A stretch of 64,000 nucleotides of DNA from an uncultured Flammeovirgaceae bacterium (GTDB lineage Bacteria > Bacteroidota > Bacteroidia > Cytophagales > Cyclobacteriaceae): assembly GCA_937883755.1 (NCBI GenBank), contig CAKZYA010000033.1, forward strand, positions 1 to 64,000, given 5' to 3'. This document shows positions 36,721 to 44,663 of the stretch, piece after piece. The notes under the pieces are model-generated. The model was given only the letters and a program-made list of their open reading frames with translations. It ran no database searches and was not told the DNA's origin. How positions within the stretch are numbered: position 1 is the stretch's first letter; each line of letters starts with the position of its first letter. A program made the translations under genes and the position numbers.

Positions 36721-37725
36721 TTAATTTTCATAGAGGTAAATAGTATTATCAGTTTGTTCTACTCGTAGTTGTAGCAAGGCTTCTAAGGCCATTAGCACAC
36801 TTTCCAGGTCTTCAGCCGAAATGCTACCCGTACTGCTTATCCGGCGGTTGCGGACAGACTCATCATTCAAGACAAATTCTACTCCGTAGGTGTCTTCTAA
36901 TTGACGAATGATATGACTCACTGGAGTATCGTCTAGAATAAGTTGCTGCTTTCGCCAGGATGTATAGATTGCGGGGTTCACTTGCCGAAGAGTAACCTTT
37001 TTGCTTTCAGATGAGTACATGACAAAATCACCAGGCTGCATAGTAGCTTCTTCTTTCTCAGGTATATCTACCGCGACTTTCCCTTCGTCTAGTACAACCT
37101 GGGTCTGCCCTCTCCGACTGTTTACATTAAATTGTGTTCCTAAGACTTTTACTTGTAAATCCGGAGTTAGTACCAAAAAGGGAAGTTTCTGATCATTATG
37201 AATCAAGCTAGTTACCTGAAAGTAGGCCTCGCCTTCTAGATAAACTTCTCGCGCAGTTTGCTCTAACCAGTCGTGGGCTAAAGTGAGACGAGAATTACCA
37301 TTTAAAACTACTTGGGTACCATCCTCTAGTACAATATTCTGGGTTTGACCGTAGTCAGTTTGATACTCAATAGATTGATTGGCATTTTCCAGCCACCACC
37401 AACCCACTGAGGCACTGATGACTAAGGCAATAACCGCAGCAATCCGCAAGGGTTGTTTCCAAAAGTAGATGGTGGGAGATACTGGATCAGTAGTGCGCCC
37501 GGCTACTTGTTGCCAAGACTGATCGATTTGGTACTGAGATACCTCAGTCCTATTAAACGCAACTCCTGTGAGCAAGTGTCGGGCGTGCTCAACCGTCTCA
37601 GCATGCTGAGGGTTATTGGCCAACCAGGATTCCCAATACAAAGTATCTTCTTGGGTAGGCTGGTTTATCCACCGAGCAAAAGAAGGGTCATGTAAAAGTT
37701 GATGAAGAAGGTCGTTAGTATCCAA
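36721..37725 (-). CDS. FecR-family anti-sigma factor
   Basis: The 334-residue protein has a cytoplasmic N-terminal domain (about 1-85), one transmembrane segment (IAAVIALVISASVGWWWL, about 92-110), a periplasmic FecR domain (EDGTQVVLNGNSRLTL, REVYLEGEAYFQV) and the C-terminal DUF4974/STN-like region (LILDDTPVSHIIRQLEDTYGVEFVL). FecR transmits the signal from the SusC-type transducer to the ECF sigma factor. It lies 17 bp before the SusC-like start and 192 bp after the sigma gene in transcription order. Confidence 0.92.
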   Translation of the reverse strand: MDTNDLLHQLLHDPSFARWINQPTQEDTLYWESWLANNPQHAETVEHARHLLTGVAFNRTEVSQYQIDQSWQQVAGRTTDPVSPTIYFWKQPLRIAAVIALVISASVGWWWLENANQSIEYQTDYGQTQNIVLEDGTQVVLNGNSRLTLAHDWLEQTAREVYLEGEAYFQVTSLIHNDQKLPFLVLTPDLQVKVLGTQFNVNSRRGQTQVVLDEGKVAVDIPEKEEATMQPGDFVMYSSESKKVTLRQVNPAIYTSWRKQQLILDDTPVSHIIRQLEDTYGVEFVLNDESVRNRRISSTGSISAEDLESVLMALEALLQLRVEQTDNTIYLYEN

Positions 37726-37917
37726 AGTTATGCTTTTGTGTAGATAGAGAACCTAATCCCTATCTTATACTCTCCACACAGCTTTCATATTGAAAAAGTA
37801 ATAATAATTTTTTCTAGTAATCCAGACTTTTCTTATTATTTTCTTAGGAAACACCTTAGATTATGTGTGCTATTTCAAAAAATAGACCAGAATAATAAAA
37901 AGTATGTAAAAGTGAAA

Positions 37918-38538
37918 CTACCCAAAAAAATCGGTAAAGATCATCAGAATTAGGATGGCGTGTTCAATACTAACCGGACACACATTAACTATTTTTTGTA
38001 GCTCTGAGTCCTCTTTTAGTGCCTGTAAACCTCGGTATATAAAATTAACCACTGACTGGTATTGAACCCCCATTACCTTGGCCACTTCGGGATAAGAGAG
38101 TTCTTCGTAAAACTTGAGATAAATGGCCTCTCGCTGCCTAATTGGCAACTTATTCAGGGCACTAGCAACTTGTTGCTGATAGTTTTCCTGATCTTCCTGT
38201 TGAATATATAGATCCTGGGGGGAGTACGTAAAACTAGCTAACCGTTGACCGGAGATGGGTATCATCAGCGATAAGGACTTCTTTTGAGCTAAAAGCTCTC
38301 GCCGAAGTGCCGTAAGAAGATAGGCCCGGGGAGATTCTACTTCGGCTAGCCGCTCCCGGCTTTCCCAAATACGTACAAATAAATCTTGCACCCCCTGATC
38401 AGCCAAATTTCTATCCGAAATAAGCCTTTGAGCGTAACGAAATAGTGTGGGGTAATTTTGCCGATAGATTGTTTCAAAAGCCTGGTGATTGCCTTTCTTG
38501 AGTAAAGTCCATAGATGTTGGGGTGAGGAGGGAGGCAT
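37918..38538 (-). CDS. ECF (FecI-type) RNA polymerase sigma factor
   Basis: The 206-residue protein has sigma region 2 (FETIYRQNYPTLFRYAQRLISD, QDLFVRIWESRERL) and region 4 (LNKLPIRQREAIYLKFYEELSYPEVAKVMGVQYQSVVNFIYRGLQALKE). Its C-terminal tail is hydrophobic and short (VSIEHAILILMIFTDFFG), which is odd for a soluble sigma factor. It probably activates the downstream SusC/SusD/enzyme operon when released by FecR. The upstream gap holds a strong inverted repeat that may be an operator or leader. Confidence 0.92.
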   Translation of the reverse strand: MPPSSPQHLWTLLKKGNHQAFETIYRQNYPTLFRYAQRLISDRNLADQGVQDLFVRIWESRERLAEVESPRAYLLTALRRELLAQKKSLSLMIPISGQRLASFTYSPQDLYIQQEDQENYQQQVASALNKLPIRQREAIYLKFYEELSYPEVAKVMGVQYQSVVNFIYRGLQALKEDSELQKIVNVCPVSIEHAILILMIFTDFFG

Positions 38539-38577
38539 AGTGTAAACTTAGTAAACTCAGCAACTAAGTTTACGCTA
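38538..38577. promoter_or_regulatory. Inverted repeat overlapping the start region of the ECF sigma gene
   Basis: GTAAACTTAGT (38542-38552) and ACTAAGTTTAC (38563-38573) are perfect 11-bp complements around 10 bp. With one mismatch the match extends to 15 bp arms (38538-38552 and 38563-38577). The repeat directly adjoins the sigma gene start codon, so it could be an operator or a leader hairpin controlling sigma expression. Confidence 0.55.
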
Positions 38578-38917
38578 ATTTTAACACTAATCAAAATTTA
38601 CCATCTATTTTGTAAATGTCTTCACAAAATACCATACTTAAATATCGAGTAGTGTATTAAAGATCAGGATGGAGAAGCTGCTGAATTTGCAGAAGTGGGC
38701 AATTAGAGCCAAACTATTGGAATGCGAAATCATAGAAAATACCTCGCTGCCAATTAGTAAATGTAGTGGATACCGCGTAGTAAAAAGCAGAGCAACTTAC
38801 CACGGACAGCAGAACCAATTACTACTCTCTAGTAAATCAGAATTTGATAAAGACACCATCCTTACATTCATATACTGCCAGCACTTCCTTTAGTAAAGAT
38901 GAAACCTCAGTTACCCA
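38539..38917. other. Intergenic region upstream of the sigma gene
   Basis: This gap lies between the sigma-factor start and the end of the PhoX-like gene, both on the minus strand. Besides the inverted repeat next to the sigma gene I saw no clear structure. A 74-codon plus-strand frame at 38669-38893 has no recognisable family. Confidence 0.5.
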
Positions 38918-40288
38918 CTACCCTTTTCGTAGTTTACCCCACGGCCCGGTTACGGCCAAGGTTAGTCCTTCGTTTTGCACATTGACAAAGAATGTTTGCC
39001 CCGAGGGTGAGAAACAGGCACCTGCTAATTCAGAATCTGAACCTATGTTACGTCCGATGGTATAAATCTCCCCCTGAGGTGTAATTCCCCGAATGTGGGA
39101 ATTGGCTTTATCCTCAACCAACACCACATCACCCCAAGGAGCTACGGTTAGATTATCGCAGGATTTGAGCAAATCGGTATCGTTTGGTTCAGCAAACAGG
39201 GTAAGGGTGCCGGGCACTTCTTTTTCCCGAGAGGTTCCCTCGTAGGGACTAGGTACGTACTTAAACACCTGCCCAGCTAACTCCCGACCACCATTGGTAC
39301 AGGCAAAATAAACCTCGTTATTGCCAAACCACATCCCCTCGCCCCGAGCGAACAACGCGGCTCCGGCAGCGTGTCCGCGCAACCGCAGGTCATCTTCAGT
39401 AGGCTCTACATCTTCTAGTGTCAGCCAACGTACAGCTAATGGTTGATTTATAGTAACCGTTTGCGCCTCCCAGTTGCGAGTATCTAATCCGGGCTGATCT
39501 AGCACTACCAGTGCCTGAAGTACTCCGCCCTGGTGTAGTTTACCCGGAGTCTTAGGAAGGTAGCGGTAGATTAGACTATCACTGCTATCTTCGGTTTGAT
39601 ACACAATGCTAGTAGTTGGGTCTACGCAAACCGCCTCGTGATTAAAGCGACCCATTTCCCGCAAAGGTACTGGTTCAATTAGCCCTTTTCCGGTGGCCGG
39701 CATCCCGGTAGCAGGAATTTCAAAGTTATAACCGTGAGCCGTTTCATGACCGTTACCTGCTGGGGTAACATCTTCTTCGCAGCTAATCCAGGTATTCCAG
39801 GGCGTAAGGCCACCCGCACAATTGCGATTGGTTCCGATAAGGCTCAGGTACTGCTCCCGCACAGTTTGACTAGCCTCATCGTATACCACTGTCGTCGTAC
39901 CACCTAGTCCGGGCTTTTCACCTGAGCCGTAGTCAAAGAAATTGGCTTTCGCTAGTTTTCGGAATAATGCTTCATCTTGATTGAAAGGACCGAATTCAGT
40001 GGGGGTAGGACTATTTTCGTGATTGCGGATGAGTACCACCCGACCGTTGATGTCAAATGTAGCCATACCATCGTGCCGATTAGGAACGAAGAAGCCATCG
40101 CTCATTTTATCGCCCCAACGGGAGATAATTTTGGCAGTGAAACCTGCGGGTAGTTCAAGCCATTGTTTAATCGGTGACCAGGTGGGAGATGTTAAGGCAC
40201 GAGCGTGAGTAAGATAGCTAGACAAGCCCACAAAGCCCGCTGAGATAGCTAGTGATTGGCGTAAGAATGTTCTTCGGGAAGCGCGCAT
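38918..40288 (-). CDS. PhoX-type (DUF839) protein with Tat signal
   Basis: The 456-residue protein has a Tat signal (SRRTFLRQSLAISAGF, Arg5-Arg6). DUF839/PhoX motifs include NCAGGLTPWNTWISCEED, YQTEDSSDSLIYRYLP and CDNLTVAPWGDVVLVEDKAN. PhoX enzymes are calcium/iron-dependent periplasmic phosphatases with a six-bladed beta-propeller. Homologues without proven phosphatase activity exist, so activity is likely but unproven. It lies at the left edge of an accessory region, and no phosphate-regulation gene is next to it. Confidence 0.88.
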   Translation of the reverse strand: MRASRRTFLRQSLAISAGFVGLSSYLTHARALTSPTWSPIKQWLELPAGFTAKIISRWGDKMSDGFFVPNRHDGMATFDINGRVVLIRNHENSPTPTEFGPFNQDEALFRKLAKANFFDYGSGEKPGLGGTTTVVYDEASQTVREQYLSLIGTNRNCAGGLTPWNTWISCEEDVTPAGNGHETAHGYNFEIPATGMPATGKGLIEPVPLREMGRFNHEAVCVDPTTSIVYQTEDSSDSLIYRYLPKTPGKLHQGGVLQALVVLDQPGLDTRNWEAQTVTINQPLAVRWLTLEDVEPTEDDLRLRGHAAGAALFARGEGMWFGNNEVYFACTNGGRELAGQVFKYVPSPYEGTSREKEVPGTLTLFAEPNDTDLLKSCDNLTVAPWGDVVLVEDKANSHIRGITPQGEIYTIGRNIGSDSELAGACFSPSGQTFFVNVQNEGLTLAVTGPWGKLRKG

Positions 40289-40411
40289 GATAAATACGGT
40301 AGTTTTTATCAGCTAGTTTTGAATATTTCTCCTTTGATGCAAGTTTTCTAGATTATTATTTTGTTAAATAGTCGTCCCTGGAAAGAGATAGAGTCCCAAA
40401 GTATTGATAAA

Positions 40412-40453
40412 AACACACGCGTTACGCTAGTCTAAACGCGCGCTAGTGGAGGG
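40412..40453. repeat. Short repeat copy 1, overlaps the 3' end of the DUF2281-like gene
   Basis: Sequence ACGCGTTACGCTAGTCTAAACGCGCGCTAG with flanks aligns with copy 2 at 40875-40914 with few changes. It contains an inverted repeat CGCGTT...AACGCG with an 11-nt loop. The stop codon of the DUF2281-like gene and its last codons (SARLD) lie within it. Confidence 0.75.
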
Positions 40454-40555
40454 TTGCTTGGTCTGATCTTTTGCCAGCAAAAAGTCTATAAAGTCATCAA
40501 CCTGCTGTTGGGTCTCTGGCGATAGGGCACGGTACTTCGTTAATAAATCACTCAT
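40427..40555 (-). CDS. Small DUF2281-like protein (antitoxin-like)
   Basis: I chose the ATG at 40555 because the 42-residue product (MSDLLTKYRALSPETQQQ, then VDDFIDFLLAKDQ) matches the DUF2281 pattern in which LPPE..Q.V.DFI.FL is conserved. A longer in-frame frame reaching 40696 has no such homology in its added part. DUF2281 proteins are small, often VapB-like antitoxin or toxin-neighbour proteins; a cognate toxin is not visible beside it. Its C-terminal SARLD and stop come from the repeat shared with the immunity gene, so part of the gene end is not ancestral. Function uncertain. Confidence 0.6.
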   Translation of the reverse strand: MSDLLTKYRALSPETQQQVDDFIDFLLAKDQTKQPSTSARLD

Positions 40556-40889
40556 GGTTTGCTGGTTGGCTCTGCTAAAGATAACGTTTTCAGCGAAGAA
40601 TAGATTCTTTTGATTGATCAACGTTGAGCAAGCGAGGTATGATGAGAGAATAAACCACGATGATTGACCGTCTGTGATATTCTTGTTACCCACCACTGGT
40701 GCGCGTTTTGGGATAGCCAGCGAGAAGGGCTAATGCGTGCATAATACAAATGGCTTCAGTGTGGATTCACCACCTCGCGGTAGGGCATGCGTTACCCCCG
40801 CCATACCCTCTTACAAACACGCGCTAGAGAAGTGACTAATAATGAACAGATGATAAGCTACCAATGATACAGTGAACGCACGTGTTACG
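40556..40889. other. Accessory intergenic region with scattered short repeats
   Basis: Between the DUF2281-like start and the immunity gene stop this region holds an inverted copy of the repeat (40691-40716, GTGCGCGTTTTGGGATAG) and a partial copy (40815-40829, AAACACGCGCTAGAG). No protein with recognisable features is encoded. The repeat-rich state suggests past recombination. Confidence 0.6.
40691..40716. repeat. Inverted copy of the short repeat
   Basis: GTGCGCGTTTTGGGATAG is close to the reverse complement of the TTAAACGCGCAC core of copy 2. With copy 1 it brackets the DUF2281-like ORF in inverted orientation. Confidence 0.55.
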
Positions 40890-40914
40890 CTAGATTAAAC
40901 GCGCACTAGAGGGT
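40875..40914. repeat. Short repeat copy 2, overlaps the 3' end of the immunity gene
   Basis: ACGTGTTACGCTAGATTAAACGCGCACTAG aligns with copy 1, 463 bp away. It supplies the last codons and stop (SARLI) of the immunity gene, as copy 1 does (SARLD) for the DUF2281-like gene, which are otherwise unrelated. Confidence 0.75.
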
Positions 40915-41306
40915 GAATTCGCTAAAACAATAAAATCTTCTTCAATGTGGAGGAGAGTTTTATGGTATGAGCTATTTCTAATATTTATGTAAAAATCTTT
41001 CAGTAAATCTACAATCAGGTCATAGTGCCGATAAGATATATCTACTAAGAAAAACTTCTCGTCGTTGAAAAACTTCCTGATATATCTTATATCTCTATCA
41101 GAATAATTGTATGAAAACTCTTCGTCAATATTGTTAGGCATAAAATGAAAATACAACTCATGCGTCTTTGCTTTTTTACCCGAATAATATACAGTATCAT
41201 TGTCTCTTCTCATATACTTTAAATTAGAGCAATTATTAAGGTATTTTTCAATCTGACTAATATCTGCCTCACAGTTCGTCAAAAGAGATGCTACTTCCAT
41301 AATCAA
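40890..41306 (-). CDS. Probable immunity protein for the RHS-tip toxin
   Basis: The 138-residue AT-rich gene has no family I recognise. It starts with a 4-bp overlap with the toxin gene upstream (ATGA type) and follows it directly, the classical toxin/immunity arrangement in polymorphic toxin systems. The product is acidic and helix/strand mixed, with aromatic-rich blocks (DTVYYSGKKAKTHELYFHFMP, FFLVDISYRHYDLIVDLL). Its last residues (SARLI) come from the short repeat, so the natural C-terminus may have been altered. Role inferred from position only. Confidence 0.65.
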   Translation of the reverse strand: MIMEVASLLTNCEADISQIEKYLNNCSNLKYMRRDNDTVYYSGKKAKTHELYFHFMPNNIDEEFSYNYSDRDIRYIRKFFNDEKFFLVDISYRHYDLIVDLLKDFYINIRNSSYHKTLLHIEEDFIVLANSPSSARLI

Positions 41307-42628
41307 TTCCCAATTATATTAGATAATTCATCCATATTTCTAACCACTGTTATTCCTTTTTTTGCAGCTTGCTGTACACTAGCTTTATTGGCTCTTGGAT
41401 TATAAAGTATATATCCTTTGCCTTGAGAAGCTGAATATGCTTTGTTCTTTTGAGATTGAGTCAACTTTATTTTTCTGCCTGATTTAACTTCTATATTAAA
41501 TTTTTCTGTTACTATGTCCAAGTCTCCACTTGAAGTTGCCGTCTCAAAACCTTCACCAACGTCTGAGACTGTGCCTTTCCCAAATTGATTATCAATTGAA
41601 TTAGCTAAATCACCGACAAGAGGATCTGAGGAGGAAAAATTCCAGTCTAAGATTCCGGTAAGATTGTCAATCTTTTTGGCATCAAGCCCTAGTCTACCCA
41701 GCCCTCTTGCAACCGCTCTTGCGCCATATTTACCTGTAAGCTCTCCAATCCCGCCTCCAGCAAGATCCCCAATAAATCCAACTGCAAAATCTTGTAAAGC
41801 CTGTTCTTGACTGTAGTTTGCGCCTTGATTGGCGGCATTTACCAATACATCACCTACCGCTGTTCCAGCGGCTCTACCTAATCTACCACCGGGCGTTCTC
41901 CATGGTATTAAACCTTCTGCTGAAGATCTGCCTACCTGCCACCAATTAACTTGATTAAATGCTTCATTTAGAGAAGTAACTTTATCGTCAAAATAGTAAT
42001 TCATTGCTACTTGAAGCATCATATCTGCTGCACCATTAGCACCAGCTTTAACTATCAGAGGAATAATGGGTAATGCACTATCTTTGTCTTGATAAAGTAT
42101 AGGGTTATTGAAGCTATAAGAGTATGGACTAATCATAAACATCTTATCCGACATAGGATCAACCACATGCCATCTACCTAAATCTGGTTGATACATCCTG
42201 GCACCATAGTCATACCATCCCAAGCCCAATTCATCCTGTAATTCCTTCCCGTTATACAAGTACTTATTCTTCAGTTGTCCAGCTATCGGCTGTTGATGGG
42301 TAAGGCCGAACGGATAGTAATCATTCACCTGCACAATGTAGCTTTGTTGGGCTACGGTGAACTCATCAAAATAGACGTTCACATCCCAGTTGCTTTCGTT
42401 GCTGAGGTAGGTGTAGAGATAACCACTTTGCTCGGCGGCTACCTCCAGTTCTAACATCTGGTGGCTGGCTTGGGCGGGAGAACTGTTGGCCTGCGTGCTT
42501 CGCCCCTGTACGGCTACTTCGGCTGCTCTACTCACCTGGGCAAAGCCCTGGTCAATCAGTACGTAGTCTTCGTCAAAGAGCAAGTAGTTAAGGTAGGCGC
42601 GGGGCACGCCGTCGCCATCGTCGCCCAA
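41303..42628 (-). CDS. Orphan RHS C-terminal tip with PD-(D/E)xK-like nuclease toxin domain
   Basis: The 441-residue frame starts with a TTG and opens directly in RHS-type sequence (GVPRAYLNYLLFDEDYVLIDQGF). The same frame remains open upstream to a TAA 4 bp after the glgB stop, so the normal 5' part of an RHS protein is missing. The RHS core motif is at about 103-178 (DYYPFGLTHQQ, YNGKELQDELGLGWYDYGARMYQPDLGRW, DPMSDK). A variable tip follows, ending in a PD-(D/E)xK-like nuclease motif: D371 (GDLDIV), E380 and K382 (NIEVKSG), then Q393, typical of DNase toxins. It is likely an orphan CT/immunity module or a pseudogene fragment; expression is uncertain. Confidence 0.75.
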   Translation of the reverse strand: MGDDGDGVPRAYLNYLLFDEDYVLIDQGFAQVSRAAEVAVQGRSTQANSSPAQASHQMLELEVAAEQSGYLYTYLSNESNWDVNVYFDEFTVAQQSYIVQVNDYYPFGLTHQQPIAGQLKNKYLYNGKELQDELGLGWYDYGARMYQPDLGRWHVVDPMSDKMFMISPYSYSFNNPILYQDKDSALPIIPLIVKAGANGAADMMLQVAMNYYFDDKVTSLNEAFNQVNWWQVGRSSAEGLIPWRTPGGRLGRAAGTAVGDVLVNAANQGANYSQEQALQDFAVGFIGDLAGGGIGELTGKYGARAVARGLGRLGLDAKKIDNLTGILDWNFSSSDPLVGDLANSIDNQFGKGTVSDVGEGFETATSSGDLDIVTEKFNIEVKSGRKIKLTQSQKNKAYSASQGKGYILYNPRANKASVQQAAKKGITVVRNMDELSNIIGN

Positions 42629-42686
42629 GAGACCACTACCGGCTAAGGCTTCACTCAGGGCTTGTGTAGTTGAAACCCCTTAGCAG

Positions 42687-44663
42687 TTAGGAATCATACT
42701 TCAAAAAGATTGCTCCAAGAGGAGGAAGACGGAGGTTTATTGATCGTTCGCGCCCATGCATAGGGATGGGTTTGGTTTCTAATTTACCTTCGTTCAGAAC
42801 CCCACTACCCCAGAAGTCGGTATGATCGGTGTTGAAAACTTCTTTCAAATTACCTTTTTTGGGCATGCCAACTCCGTAACTTTCCCGCACAACGGGAGTA
42901 AGGTTGATCACTATATAGATATCATTCTGTCGTTGATATCCTTTACGGACGAAGCTAATGACACAATTCTGATAATCCCCAATGTCAATCCACTCAAAAC
43001 CGGAAGGGTCAAACGGTTTTTCGTACAGAGCAGGTTCTGATTTATAAAACTTATTCAACTGCTTCATCATCCACTGTAAGGAACCGTGCGGAGCATGTTC
43101 GTTAAGATGCCAATCTAGGCTATGATCATGTTTCCACTCTTGGGTCTGACCAAATTCCCCACCCATAAACAAAAGCTTGGTACCCGGGTGAGCGTACATA
43201 TAAGCGTAAAGTGCCCGAAGATTAGCAAACTTTTGCCACTCGTCTCCCGGCATTTTGTCAATCAATGGTCCCTTACCATGAACTACTTCGTCGTGGGATA
43301 ATGGAAGCATAAAGTTCTCAGTAAAAGCGTACATTAGGCTGAAAGTAATCATCCCCTGGTGATGCGAACGGTAAATGGGATCTTTAGCAAAATATTCTAG
43401 GGTATCATGCATCCAGCCCATCATCCACTTCATTTCAAAACCTAACCCTCCTACTTCAGTAGGTCGAGAAACCATTGGCCAGGCGGTAGACTCTTCGGCA
43501 ATTGTTTGCACTTCAGGAAACTCAGCATCTACTGCATTGTTAAACTCCCGCAAAAATTGTAAAGCCTCTAAGTTTTCCCGACCGCCGTACTTATTAGGTA
43601 TCCACTCCCCTTCCTCCCGGGAATAATCCAGGTACAGCATGGAGGCTACGGCATCCACACGTAGACCATCGATGTGGTATTCTCTCAGCCAATACATAGC
43701 ACTACTCACTAAAAATGATCGTACTTCATTACGACCGTAGTTAAAGATGTAGCTATTCCAATCGGGATGATATCCTTGCTTAGGGTCTTCATGCTCAAAT
43801 AGGTGAGTGCCGTCAAAGTAAGCCAAGCCGTGCTCATCCGACGGAAAATGAGACGGAACCCAATCAAGTATTACTCCAATACCAGCCTGATGAAGTTTAT
43901 CCACTAAGTGCTTAAAATCTTCAGGGGTACCAAAACGGCTCGTAGGGGCGAAAAAGCCTACGAGCTGATAACCCCAGGAACCGTAGAACGGGTGCTCCAT
44001 AATAGGCATAAACTCTACGTGGGTATATCCCATCCAGTTCAAGTACTGAGGTAGCTCTTCGGCTAAGTCGCGGTAGGTCATAAAATCCTTTCCGTTCTCG
44101 CCTTTACGTTTCCATGAGCCAAGGTGGACTTCGTAAACTGTCTCAGGCTGCGGTTCAGATGCCTTTTCTTTGCGAGCATCCATCCACTCCTGGTCTTGCC
44201 AATCATAGGGTGAGTCCCAAACTTTGGTAGCAGTCTTAGGTGCTGTTTCCCAATGGATAGCGAAAGGGTCGCCTTTCTCTACTCTATACCCTTGATTGTT
44301 AGAGTCAATGTAGTACTTGTAGGCATTGCCTTTTTCTACACCAGCAATAAATAGTTCCCAGATGCCAGAGCCATCCCAGCGAGGGTTCATATTATGCTGG
44401 GTATTATTCCAACCATTGAAATCCCCGACAACTGCCACCCGATGAGCGTTGGGTGCCCAAACGGCAAAGTACACTCCTCGTACCCCATTATGCTCAACTA
44501 AGTGAGAGCCTAGTTTTTCGTAGAGTGAGTAGTGGTTACCTTCCCGAAAGAGATGTACATCAAAGTCAGATAGCAGCGAAAAGTGCTCTTGCTGTTCAGC
44601 ACCTGACTCCAATTCCTCCGGTGGGTTAGCATTGGTTATTTCTAAGGTATGGTTGTCATTCAT
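42687..44663 (-). CDS. glgB: 1,4-alpha-glucan branching enzyme
   Basis: The 658-residue GH13 enzyme has an N-terminal CBM48 domain ([27 protein letters not shown]). The catalytic barrel shows [29 protein letters not shown], the nucleophile Asp in [17 protein letters not shown], the acid Glu in [10 protein letters not shown] and the transition-state-stabilising [12 protein letters not shown]. GlgB makes alpha-1,6 branches. In the GlgE pathway it branches the linear maltosyl chains made by GlgE. It overlaps the treS-mak gene by 8 bp and is the last gene of the glgE operon; the RHS-tip fragment begins immediately after its TAA stop. Confidence 0.97.
   Translation of the reverse strand: MNDNHTLEITNANPPEELESGAEQQEHFSLLSDFDVHLFREGNHYSLYEKLGSHLVEHNGVRGVYFAVWAPNAHRVAVVGDFNGWNNTQHNMNPRWDGSGIWELFIAGVEKGNAYKYYIDSNNQGYRVEKGDPFAIHWETAPKTATKVWDSPYDWQDQEWMDARKEKASEPQPETVYEVHLGSWKRKGENGKDFMTYRDLAEELPQYLNWMGYTHVEFMPIMEHPFYGSWGYQLVGFFAPTSRFGTPEDFKHLVDKLHQAGIGVILDWVPSHFPSDEHGLAYFDGTHLFEHEDPKQGYHPDWNSYIFNYGRNEVRSFLVSSAMYWLREYHIDGLRVDAVASMLYLDYSREEGEWIPNKYGGRENLEALQFLREFNNAVDAEFPEVQTIAEESTAWPMVSRPTEVGGLGFEMKWMMGWMHDTLEYFAKDPIYRSHHQGMITFSLMYAFTENFMLPLSHDEVVHGKGPLIDKMPGDEWQKFANLRALYAYMYAHPGTKLLFMGGEFGQTQEWKHDHSLDWHLNEHAPHGSLQWMMKQLNKFYKSEPALYEKPFDPSGFEWIDIGDYQNCVISFVRKGYQRQNDIYIVINLTPVVRESYGVGMPKKGNLKEVFNTDHTDFWGSGVLNEGKLETKPIPMHGRERSINLRLPPLGAIFLKYDS

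Noticed and set aside
38669-38893. 74-codon plus-strand frame before the sigma gene
   Set aside because: No recognisable family, no signal peptide, and low-complexity content.
40412-40914. Assignment of the short repeats as true integron attC sites
   Set aside because: The arms do not fit the RYYYAAC/GTTRRRY core sites well and no integrase is visible in the window; only the cassette-like layout is kept as a finding.
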